From Gammaproteobacteria bacterium (lineage in GTDB: Bacteria > Pseudomonadota > Gammaproteobacteria > HK1), in the NCBI GenBank assembly GCA_022822245.1, contig JAJECB010000099.1:1-12945 (forward strand): a DNA stretch of 12,945 nt, written 5' to 3'. This document shows, one piece after another, positions 6,593 to 12,945 of the stretch. Position numbers and translations under genes: made by a program. Position 1 is the stretch's first letter, and each line of letters begins with the position of its first letter. Below the pieces are notes generated by a model that was not told where the DNA came from, searched no databases, and saw nothing but the letters and a program-made list of their open reading frames with translations.

Positions 6593-8425
6593 ATGTCTCG
6601 AGATTTCGACCCGACCCGCCTCGAGGTCATGCGAAACGCGCTCGAAGGGATCGCCGACACCATGGCGATCTCGCTCTATCAGACCGCTCGCTCGGCCGTC
6701 GTGCGACTCGGGTGGGACTTCTCGACCGCCGTGCTCACCGCCGAGGGGGATCTCGTCGGCCAGGGCATGTGCCATCCGATTCACCTCGGCGGGATGGCGC
6801 CCGCGCTCACCGGCTGTCTCGCCTGGCACGGAGAGGGTATCGGCCCCGGCGACATCCTCATCACCAACGACCCGTACGAAGGCGCCCAGCATCTCCCCGA
6901 CATCTACCTGTTCAAGCCGGTGTTCCACGAGGGCTCCGCGCTTGCGTATGTCGGCGCCATCTGTCACCACGCGGACATCGGCGGCAGCGTTCCCGGAGGC
7001 CAGGGCTTCGCCAACACGGAGATCCACCAGGAGGGGCTGCGCATTCCGCCCTCGAAGCTGTACGAAGCGGGAAAGGCCAACGAGACCATATACCGCCTGC
7101 TCGAGAAGGCGGTGCGCGCGCCCGAGACGGTCCTCGGCGACCTGCTTGCCCAGGTGACCGCGACGAAGATCGGAGAGCGCGAGCTGCTGGCGCTCGTCGA
7201 ACGGACCGGGTCAAGCGAGTATCACCGGCTCGTCGCCGGCCTCCTCGACCATACGGAGCGACTCACGCGCCGGGCAATCGCGGGGCTGCCCGACGGCACC
7301 TGGTCGTTCACGGACCATGTCGACGACGATGGGATCTCCGACGAGACCATCTCGATCGTGGCCACCGTGACCAAGACCGGGGACGAGATCCATGTCGACT
7401 TCGACGGCACCTCGCCGCAGTGTCGGGGATCGATCGTGGGGCTCTTCCACATGAACACGAACTTCGTCCACATGGCGCTCCGCTGCCTGCTCGGCGCCGA
7501 CCTCCCCAGCACCTCCGGCTTCTTCCGCCCGATCACGATCACCGCCCCCCCCGGATGCTTCGTCAACCCGCACCCGCCGGCCGCGGTCGCGGCCCGCCAG
7601 CTCGGAGGCCGGCGCATCAACCAGGCGGTGTGGGGCGCGCTCGCCCGGATGGCGCCGGAGCGCGCGTTCGCATGCCCGGGGGGAGCGGATTCCAGCATCG
7701 CGTTCTCGGGTCTCGACAAGAGCGTGGAACCGTGGCGCGGCTGGGTGCTCACCGAAGGGTTCAACGAGATCGCGTGCGGCGGGCGCCCCGACAAGGACGG
7801 CATGGAGGGCCAGGGGTCCAACATCACCAACCAGGCGAACACGCCCGTCGAGCTCCTGGAGCTCGAGTATCCCATCCGGATCGACGAGTACGGCTTCGTG
7901 CCGGACACCGAGGGGCCGGGGCGCTACCGCGGCGGGCTTGCCATGTCGCGCACCTACACGTTCCTCGACGACGAGATCGAGGTGCGGATCCGTTCGGACC
8001 GCGCCAAGCGTCCGCCATGGGGGGTCCAGGGCGGCGGCAGCGCGCCGGCCGCGCGGATCAGCCTGGAGTGCGCCGCTCGCGACGCCGGTTCCGTGCGCGG
8101 GCTCCCGAGCAAGTCGACGACCGTCATGCGCCGCGGCGATCGGCTTCGCACCCAGTGGTGCGGCGGCGGCGGGCATGGCCCTCCGCTCGATCGCGAGCCG
8201 GAGCGTGTTCTTCGCGATGTCGTCGAAGAGAAGATCACCCCCGCCCATGCCGGTGATGTCTATGGAGTGGTCGTCGACGAGTCCGGGCGGGAGGTGGACC
8301 GGAACGCTACCGAGGCGCTTCGGGCCGCGAGGGCCCGCCGTTCCGGCGGCGCCCACCGGACCGGGGCGGCCCGTGCCACCGGTGCCGGCACGGCCCCCCG
8401 GAACACCCGTCCGGCATCCCGCTGA
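6593..8425 (+). CDS. hyuB: Hydantoinase/5-oxoprolinase family, subunit B (first copy)
   Basis: A protein of 610 residues, slightly longer than typical HyuB, which is the catalytic amidohydrolase subunit paired with HyuA. The strong AGGGAGGA site just upstream supports the ATG at 6593. Family blocks in order: DPTRLEVMRNALEGIADTMA (6-25), LVGQGMCHPIHLGGM (52-66), ITNDPYEGAQHLPDI (89-103), ICHHADIGGSVPGG (123-136), the ELxxxYPIRIDEYG-type segment near 420-435, RSDR in the later part, and a glycine-rich GGGGHG turn before PLDREPERVL. The His and Asp residues in the NDPY..H.PD and HHADIGG blocks are likely metal or catalytic positions. Residues from about 580 on form an Arg/Ala/Gly/Thr-rich tail absent from the next copy. 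It forms an operon with the second hyuB (32-bp gap) and is divergent from hyuA. Confidence 0.95.
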   Translation: MSRDFDPTRLEVMRNALEGIADTMAISLYQTARSAVVRLGWDFSTAVLTAEGDLVGQGMCHPIHLGGMAPALTGCLAWHGEGIGPGDILITNDPYEGAQHLPDIYLFKPVFHEGSALAYVGAICHHADIGGSVPGGQGFANTEIHQEGLRIPPSKLYEAGKANETIYRLLEKAVRAPETVLGDLLAQVTATKIGERELLALVERTGSSEYHRLVAGLLDHTERLTRRAIAGLPDGTWSFTDHVDDDGISDETISIVATVTKTGDEIHVDFDGTSPQCRGSIVGLFHMNTNFVHMALRCLLGADLPSTSGFFRPITITAPPGCFVNPHPPAAVAARQLGGRRINQAVWGALARMAPERAFACPGGADSSIAFSGLDKSVEPWRGWVLTEGFNEIACGGRPDKDGMEGQGSNITNQANTPVELLELEYPIRIDEYGFVPDTEGPGRYRGGLAMSRTYTFLDDEIEVRIRSDRAKRPPWGVQGGGSAPAARISLECAARDAGSVRGLPSKSTTVMRRGDRLRTQWCGGGGHGPPLDREPERVLRDVVEEKITPAHAGDVYGVVVDESGREVDRNATEALRAARARRSGGAHRTGAARATGAGTAPRNTRPASR

Positions 8426-8457
8426 CGCCGTCCGAGCCCCTCCGGAGGAGCGCGAAC

Positions 8458-10251
8458 ATGACCAGCCCCGGCCCCGGCGTACGTCCGAGTGATCCGACGC
8501 AGCTCGAGGTCGTCCACAACGCCCTTTCCGGCATCTCGGATGCGATGGCGGTCACCCTCGTCCGCACCTCGCGCTCTTCCATCGTGCGGCTCGGCTACGA
8601 CTTCTCGACCGGTCTCCTGAGTCCCGACGGAGAGCTCGTCGGCCAAGGCCTCTGCCAGCCGATTCACATGGGCGGAATGCCGCCCGCCCTCAAGGCCTGC
8701 GTCGAGCACTACGAAGGCCGGATCTTTCCCGGCGATATCCTCATCAACAACGACCCTTACGAAGGGGGCAGCCACCTCCCCGACATCTTCATGTTCAAGC
8801 CCGTCTTCGCGGACGGGACACTCGTCGCCTATGCCTGTGCAATGAGCCATCACACCGATGTCGGGGGTCGGGTGGCGGGGGGCAACTCGAGCGACTGCAC
8901 GGAGATCTACCAGGAGGGGCTGCGCATTCCACCGCTCAAACTCTACGAGCGGGGCGAGCCCAACCGCACCCTCTTTCGCATCATCGAGAAGGCGGTGCGG
9001 GTTCCGGACAAGGTGCTGGGGGACGTGCGCGGCCAGGTTTCCGCGCTCCGGCTCGCCGAGGAGGAGCTGCTGCGGTTCGCCGGCCGTCACGGCCCCGAGC
9101 GGTTCCTCGAGCTCCAGGGCGAGGTCCTCGACTACACCGAGACCCTCACTCGGTTGCGCATCCGGGAGCTGCCCGACGGGGCCTGGACCTTTACCGACCA
9201 CGTCGACAACGACGGATTCGGCTCCGGGCCCATCGCCATCGTCGCCAATCTCGTCAAGGAGGACGACGAGATCCGGGTCGACTTCACCGGCACGTCCCCC
9301 CAAGTGAAGGGCGCGATCAACAATCCCCTCGACTCGACCAAGTCCATGGTCTACGCGGTGACGCGGGCCGTCCTCGGGGGGGAGATCCCCAACACGGGCG
9401 GCTATTTCCGGCCCGTCACGGTGACCGCTCCGGAGGGGACGTACGTCAATCCACGCCCCCCCGCGGCGGTCGCGGCCCGGTTCCTCGGCTGCCTCCGGGT
9501 CTCGCACGCCGTGTTCGGCGCATTCGCGCAGATGCTGCCCGGCGAGGTGCCCGCCTGCGCCGGCGGTGCCGACGGCAACCTCACCATGGCCGGCTATCGC
9601 CGGGAGGGGAACGCGCGCAAGCCTTGGGTGCAGGTCGAGGGAAGCGGCGAGACCGCCGCCGGCGCGTCGCCGCGGCGCGACGGTATCGACGCGCAAAGCG
9701 GGGCGGTCTCCAACATCACCAACATCCCCGCGGAGCTCATCGAGGTCGAGCACCCGATCCGGATCGAGGAGTACTCGCTCGCCCCCGATTCGGAAGGGGC
9801 GGGCACCTTTCGCGGAGGGCTCGGGCTCACCCGCCGGCACCGCTTCCTCGCCGACGGTACCCTGGTCCAGCTTCGCTCGGACCGCATGGACCACCCGCCC
9901 TGGGGCCTTTGCGGCGGCGAGGCGGCGCGGCCTTCCCGGGTCTCCTTCGCCCGCCGGGGCGGTCCCGAGGAGCCGATGCCGTCGAAGTTCATCGTCTACG
10001 CCAACGAGGGCGACACCCTCACGTTCGAGATGCCGGGGGGAGGCGGCTGGGGAGATCCCCTGGACCGGGACCCGGAGGCGGTGCTCGCCGACGTGAGGGC
10101 GGAGAAGCTCTCACCGGAGCGAGCGGAGGCGATCTACGGTGTCGTGCTGGCCGGGGACCGGCGACGGGTCGACGCCACCGCCACCCGCGACGCGCGCACC
10201 GCCCGCCGGCGCGGGAACACCGCGGAAAGCGCCGAGTCCCCACCCGCCTGA
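8458..10251 (+). CDS. hyuB: Hydantoinase/5-oxoprolinase family, subunit B (second copy)
   Basis: A protein of 597 residues, a normal HyuB length, preceded by an excellent GGAGGAG site (8444-8450) seven bases before the ATG. It repeats the family blocks of its neighbour with many substitutions: DPTQLEVVHNALSGISDAMA, LVGQGLCQPIHMGGM, INNDPYEGGSHLPDI, MSHHTDVGGRVAGG and a glycine-rich MPGGGGWGDPLDRDPEAVL near the end. The putative metal/catalytic His and Asp residues are kept, so nothing suggests an inactive copy. By eye the two copies share roughly half their residues over the full length, which makes them old paralogues rather than a recent duplication. It may form a B1-B2 heteromer with the single HyuA, or each B copy may define a separate substrate range. 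The gene is followed by the hairpin/REP island. Confidence 0.95.
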   Translation: MTSPGPGVRPSDPTQLEVVHNALSGISDAMAVTLVRTSRSSIVRLGYDFSTGLLSPDGELVGQGLCQPIHMGGMPPALKACVEHYEGRIFPGDILINNDPYEGGSHLPDIFMFKPVFADGTLVAYACAMSHHTDVGGRVAGGNSSDCTEIYQEGLRIPPLKLYERGEPNRTLFRIIEKAVRVPDKVLGDVRGQVSALRLAEEELLRFAGRHGPERFLELQGEVLDYTETLTRLRIRELPDGAWTFTDHVDNDGFGSGPIAIVANLVKEDDEIRVDFTGTSPQVKGAINNPLDSTKSMVYAVTRAVLGGEIPNTGGYFRPVTVTAPEGTYVNPRPPAAVAARFLGCLRVSHAVFGAFAQMLPGEVPACAGGADGNLTMAGYRREGNARKPWVQVEGSGETAAGASPRRDGIDAQSGAVSNITNIPAELIEVEHPIRIEEYSLAPDSEGAGTFRGGLGLTRRHRFLADGTLVQLRSDRMDHPPWGLCGGEAARPSRVSFARRGGPEEPMPSKFIVYANEGDTLTFEMPGGGGWGDPLDRDPEAVLADVRAEKLSPERAEAIYGVVLAGDRRRVDATATRDARTARRRGNTAESAESPPA

Positions 10252-10254
10252 GGA

Positions 10255-10273
10255 CCGCGCTCCGGGAGCGCGG
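10255..10273 (+). terminator. GC-rich hairpin just after the second hyuB
   Basis: CCGCGCTC (10255-10262) and GAGCGCGG (10266-10273) form a perfect 8-bp stem with a CGG loop, beginning three bases after the hyuB stop. No long U-tract follows. It shares bases with a second hairpin at 10270-10286, so the two cannot form at once. Confidence 0.5.
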
Positions 10274-10286
10274 GCATCTTGCCTGC
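10270..10286. repeat. Short palindrome GCGGGCA-TCT-TGCCTGC
   Basis: A 7-bp stem with one G-U pair and a TCT loop. The core with its left flank (GGAGCGCGGGCATCTTGCC) resembles a small intergenic palindrome that I remember from many GC-rich genomes. It overlaps the preceding hairpin by four bases. Repeat status needs the rest of the genome. Confidence 0.4.
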
Positions 10287-10338
10287 GAGGAGAATGGAGA
10301 TCGTCGGTCTCCACCGCGGGCTGGAAGCAGATCAGCGG

Positions 10339-10364
10339 GTCGGATTAGCGGAGCGTAATCCGAC
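10339..10364 (+). repeat. REP-like palindrome, copy 1
   Basis: Arms GTCGGATTA (10339-10347) and TAATCCGAC (10356-10364) form a 9-bp stem with loop GCGGAGCG. The element, with core GTCGGATTAGC followed by GCGTAATCCGAC, is of the REP type common in proteobacterial intergenic DNA. It is AT-richer than its surroundings, and its twin lies 34 bp away in the opposite orientation. Confidence 0.8.
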
Positions 10365-10398
10365 AGTTACGGCCCCGGGGCTCGGTCTCGTGGGTGAT

Positions 10399-10426
10399 GT
10401 CGGATTACGCCTTCGGCTAATCCGAC
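10399..10426 (-). repeat. REP-like palindrome, copy 2 (inverted)
   Basis: Arms GTCGGATTA (10399-10407) and TAATCCGAC (10418-10426) form a 9-bp stem, extended after a bulged C by GCC/GGC around a TTC loop. Read on the minus strand it begins GTAGGTCGGATTAGCC, the usual left end of this element type. That leading GTAG supplies the TAG stop (10429-10427) of the DSD1-like gene, so the element is fused to the end of the coding sequence. The pair forms a BIME-like unit. Confidence 0.8.
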
Positions 10427-11542
10427 CTACTGGTGGCTCGCGCGAGCCGCGATGGGCCAGACGCTCTCCACGACGCCGTCCCGCACCCCCACGTAGTGGT
10501 CGTGCGCCACTATCGTGGGCCCGAAGGCGCGCGGGATGAGCGCCACCTTGTCGCCGATCCGCAGCGCCCGCCCCTCCCCCTCGAGGTCCAGGATGCCGTG
10601 CTCGGAATTGAGCCGGTTGACGGTGACCCCCTCGCGATCCGTAGCCGGCATGCCCCCGTCGGCGGCCCGACCCATGGCCTTGTACCCGCAGTCCACGACC
10701 GCGCGGTCGGGCGCGGAGCGGCTGATCACGGTGGCGAGCATCTTCAGCGCGAGCCGGAACGGCTGGTCGGGCATGCTTTCGGTGAAGGCGTGGTCCCAGA
10801 AGACGTACGTCCCCGGATCGATCTCGGTGATCCCGTCCATCGCCCCCGCGATGTTCCAGGTGGTGCTCGAGCCGGCGCCGCAGATCTCCACCCCGATCCC
10901 CGCGCGCTCCACGTCCTCGCGGCAATCGAGGATGCGCTGGATCCGCTCGCGGACCTTCTCCTCGCGAAGCACCGGGTCGGTGATGACCATGGAGCCCTCG
11001 TGGGAGGAGAGCCCGGCGAAGCGAAGACGGTTGTCCTTCTCGATGGACTCGACCAGCTTCACCGCCTCCGGGCCGGGAACGAGTCCGGTGCGGTTGAGGC
11101 CGATCTCCACTTCGACGAGCACGTCGAGGGTGATGCCGTGGGCGGCCGCCGCGTCCGCGAGGTCCGCGACGTGCCGCGGATCGTCGACGAGGGCGATGAC
11201 CTGGGCGTTCTTCGCGAGGTTCACCAGGCGCTCGATCTTGGCCTTGCCCACCACCTGCTCGATCATCCGGATGTGCCGGGCCCCGGCCGCGACCATGACC
11301 TCCGCCTCGCTCACCTTCGCGCAGCAGAGCCCGAACGGAACCGCACCCTCCGTCCTCATCTGCCGCTGGGCGATGGCCGGGCACTTGTGGCCCTTGGTGA
11401 CACTCCGCACCCGGGCGGGCCGGCCGCGGAAGAAGCGGTGGAGGGTCTCGATGTTGTGCTCCATGGCCGGCAGGTCGATGACGAGCCGCGGCGTCTCCAG
11501 GTCCTCGTACGCGGTACCGGGCGGGGGAAGGAAGTTGGTCAT
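10427..11542 (-). CDS. D-threonine aldolase / D-serine dehydratase-like PLP enzyme (DSD1 family)
   Basis: A protein of 371 residues, typical for the fold-type III DSD1/D-threonine aldolase family: an alanine-racemase-like PLP barrel followed by a C-terminal metal-binding domain. LETPRLVIDLPAMEHNI (15-31) opens the barrel; Lys50 in VTKGHKCP is the expected PLP lysine; GLCCAKVSEAEVM (71-83) is the strongest family signature; SSHEGS (179-184), GAGSSTTW (222-229) and LNSEHG (311-316) follow. Members dehydrate D-serine or cleave D-beta-hydroxy amino acids. The C-terminal metal motif is altered: where the family has PxHxC or PxHxD before PT, this protein has PRAFGPTI (337-344), without His or Cys/Asp. 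A good GGAG..GGA site precedes the ATG. It lies 40 bp downstream of the PrpD-family gene, probably in one operon. The stop codon is provided by a REP-like element. Confidence 0.9.
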   Translation of the reverse strand: MTNFLPPPGTAYEDLETPRLVIDLPAMEHNIETLHRFFRGRPARVRSVTKGHKCPAIAQRQMRTEGAVPFGLCCAKVSEAEVMVAAGARHIRMIEQVVGKAKIERLVNLAKNAQVIALVDDPRHVADLADAAAAHGITLDVLVEVEIGLNRTGLVPGPEAVKLVESIEKDNRLRFAGLSSHEGSMVITDPVLREEKVRERIQRILDCREDVERAGIGVEICGAGSSTTWNIAGAMDGITEIDPGTYVFWDHAFTESMPDQPFRLALKMLATVISRSAPDRAVVDCGYKAMGRAADGGMPATDREGVTVNRLNSEHGILDLEGEGRALRIGDKVALIPRAFGPTIVAHDHYVGVRDGVVESVWPIAARASHQ

Positions 11543-11582
11543 GGTCCTGCTCCAAGGTGAACTCGCGATGGGCTGAACCGGA

Positions 11583-12945
11583 TCATCCCGCCCCTGCTGC
11601 GCGCTTTACCAGACCGCGAACGTCGTCGCAGGCATCCAGGGCGTGGAGGGCGTCCAGCGCAGCCTCGACCCGCCGCTCCGGAACGCCCCCGAGGGGAGCC
11701 AGGGTCCGGTACTTCTCCTCGATCTCGGCCCACGTGAAGCCGCGGGCCGGGGTCCCCGGCGCATCTTCGACCGTGTGGCGGGACATGCCGCCGTCGGCCC
11801 GTCGGACGGTGACGGTGGCCCCGCCGGGGTACTCGGACGGCGGGCGCTCGGGATCGACGGTGACCGCCACATTGTCCTGAATGGGCCAGGTTCCGGGGTC
11901 CGCGATGCGCACGGGGTCGAGAAGGTCGTTCCAATCGACTCGATCGGCGAGCGCGGCCCGCGCCACGAAGTAGGGGATGCTGTGGCTGGCCGTGGCCACG
12001 CTCCGGGGCCGATGGATGGCATAGACGGTCTTCCATTCCGGGCCGGCCACGGTGATGTCGACGATCGACCGTGGGTCGGCCGGGCCGCCCCCCGGCCGGA
12101 ATGCCCCGAGTGCCGCTTCGACCGCGGTGTGGATGCCGTGGCTTCCGGGCATGAACTTGGGCGAGAAGTCGGTCTCGATCTCCCAGCTATCGCCGAGCCG
12201 CTGGAGGATCGTCGATGGATCCGAATTCGCGCCGAAGACGCGGCAATAGCCCTCGTCGTCCTCGAGCACGGTTGCGAGCCCCTCATATCCACCCGCCGCC
12301 GCCATCGCCGCATGAATCCCGAGCAGGGCCGCCGTCCCCGCGTGGTACTCCCGCGCCGGGCTCTTGCGCGAACCGGCGAGCCCGCCGGCCGAAGTGGCGG
12401 CGAGCGCGACGGCGTGGGTCATCGGCGCTTGTTCGAGGGCCAGCAGCTTCCCTGCGGCCACCGCGGCCCCGAGGACGGTCACGATGGAGTTGTGCAGGCC
12501 GCGGCGATGCATGTAGCCGGGCGATACCGCCTTGCCGATGCGCCCGGCCGCCTCGTAGCCGAGGGCGACGGCGGAAATGAGCTCGGCGCCGCCGGCACCG
12601 CTCCGCTCGGCGAGTGCCGCCGCGGTGGGAACGCACACCCCGCAGAGGTGGGCGATGGTGCCGAGGTGGCTCTCGTCGAAGGCCATCGCGTCGGCCATGA
12701 CGGCGTTCGCGCGCGCTGCGTCGGCGGCCGATGCGGTGGCGGAGGCGCGACCCCACAGGGTGGCTTCGCCGCCGCTGCCGCCGCTGGCCGCCAGGCGTCG
12801 AACGATGTGCACGGAAGGCGACTCGTCGCCGGCGAGCGCGCTCGCGAGGGTGTCGGCAACCGCCATCTTCGTCCGCTCGACCACCCCCGCGGGCAACGCC
12901 TCGAAGCCGGTTGCCGAGAGAAAGGCGGCGAGACGCCCGGCGACC
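11583..12945 (-). CDS. MmgE/PrpD family protein, 5' end missing
   Basis: The frame is open to the right edge; 453 residues are visible and only a few to some tens of N-terminal residues should be missing. The visible start (VAGRLAAFLSATGFEALPAG, then VVERTKMAVADTLASALAG) matches the helical N-terminus of the family, so the internal TTG at 12896 is not the real start. The family block AFDESHLGTIAH is present, followed by LCGVCVPTAAALAE, where most members have HPGAPVVPAALALAE; two cysteines replace the usual residues. FMPGSHGIHTAVEAALGAF stands at the usual K(P)Y..C..(T)H.A.DA position. Known members include 2-methylcitrate dehydratase, cis-aconitate decarboxylase and iminodisuccinate epimerase, so the reaction cannot be assigned. 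It is the first visible gene of the minus-strand operon with the DSD1-like enzyme. Cytoplasmic, no membrane segments. Confidence 0.93.
   Translation of the reverse strand, partial: VAGRLAAFLSATGFEALPAGVVERTKMAVADTLASALAGDESPSVHIVRRLAASGGSGGEATLWGRASATASAADAARANAVMADAMAFDESHLGTIAHLCGVCVPTAAALAERSGAGGAELISAVALGYEAAGRIGKAVSPGYMHRRGLHNSIVTVLGAAVAAGKLLALEQAPMTHAVALAATSAGGLAGSRKSPAREYHAGTAALLGIHAAMAAAGGYEGLATVLEDDEGYCRVFGANSDPSTILQRLGDSWEIETDFSPKFMPGSHGIHTAVEAALGAFRPGGGPADPRSIVDITVAGPEWKTVYAIHRPRSVATASHSIPYFVARAALADRVDWNDLLDPVRIADPGTWPIQDNVAVTVDPERPPSEYPGGATVTVRRADGGMSRHTVEDAPGTPARGFTWAEIEEKYRTLAPLGGVPERRVEAALDALHALDACDDVRGLVKRAAGAG

Larger units (their letters stand above)
10252..10426. other. Intergenic hairpin and REP-like island between convergent genes
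   Basis: A gap of 175 bp between the stop of the second hyuB (+) and the stop of the DSD1-like gene (-). It has two overlapping hairpins directly after hyuB and an inverted pair of REP-like palindromes, all listed separately. No gene is seen. The whole segment probably acts as transcription terminator and mRNA 3'-end protection for both converging operons. Confidence 0.6.

Noticed and set aside
5395..8256. A 953-codon plus-strand open frame antisense to hyuA and offset inside hyuB
   Set aside because: Its length comes from high GC content. The composition is extremely rich in Arg, Gly, Pro and His, and it overlaps two genes with strong family motifs in other frames.
8260..9894. A 544-codon minus-strand open frame antisense to the second hyuB
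   Set aside because: It mirrors hyuB codons, shows no domain, and its composition follows the complement of the real gene.
10339..10426. A CRISPR array
   Set aside because: There are only two palindromic units, in opposite orientation and with a single spacer-like gap; this fits a REP pair, not direct repeats with multiple spacers.
10433..11560. Long plus-strand frames opposite the DSD1-like gene
   Set aside because: The minus strand carries the PLP Lys motif and the GLCCAKVSEAEV signature over its full length; the plus-strand frames lack any family feature.

Overview
The window is high-GC bacterial DNA (third codon positions almost all G or C, long open antisense frames). It probably comes from a proteobacterium: the genes use Shine-Dalgarno sites of the GGAGG type, there is a TTGACA promoter, and the REP-like palindromes (core GTCGGATTA) are of a kind scattered in beta/gammaproteobacterial genomes. 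No rRNA, tRNA, phage, transposase or CRISPR array is visible, so taxonomy cannot be fixed further.

Layout. (1) 1-461: 3' part of a phytanoyl-CoA dioxygenase (PhyH)-type gene, followed by about 430 bp without a convincing gene but with two sizeable stem-loops. (2) 894-1481: a small gene resembling the upstream partner of nucleotidyltransferase toxin-antitoxin-like pairs, overlapping by ATGA the first dozen or so codons of its partner, which is then cut off. (3) 1482-2342 (-): a complete second PhyH-type dioxygenase. (4) 2343-2721: a 379-bp gap with a possible decayed frame. (5) 2722-4065 (+): a fold-type I PLP enzyme related to serine hydroxymethyltransferase (SHMT) but lacking its catalytic Glu. 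It converges on (6) 4117-6216 (-): hyuA, the ATP-binding subunit of a hydantoinase/5-oxoprolinase. (7) 6217-6592: divergent promoter region. (8) 6593-8425 and 8458-10251 (+): two tandem hyuB paralogues. (9) 10252-10426: an intergenic island of overlapping hairpins and an inverted pair of REP-like palindromes. (10) 10427-11542 (-): a D-threonine aldolase/D-serine dehydratase-like PLP barrel enzyme lacking the usual zinc ligands, and (11) 11583 to the right edge (-): an MmgE/PrpD-family protein. The last two form a minus-strand operon.

How the genes may work together (inference). The window looks like a catabolic or amino-acid-derivative island. An ATP-dependent amidohydrolase (HyuA plus two HyuB) would open a cyclic amide such as a hydantoin or lactam. 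Two PLP enzymes from different folds, an SHMT-like one and a DSD1-like one, belong to families that cleave or dehydrate beta-hydroxy amino acids of L- and D-configuration respectively. PrpD-family dehydratases/isomerases often act on small acids, and two Fe(II)/2-oxoglutarate hydroxylases are available to introduce hydroxyl groups. The substrate cannot be read from the sequence.

The points most worth following are the two PLP enzymes with altered active sites, the 1 A : 2 B hydantoinase organisation, the truncated toxin-like frame, and the REP element that supplies the stop codon of the DSD1-like gene.
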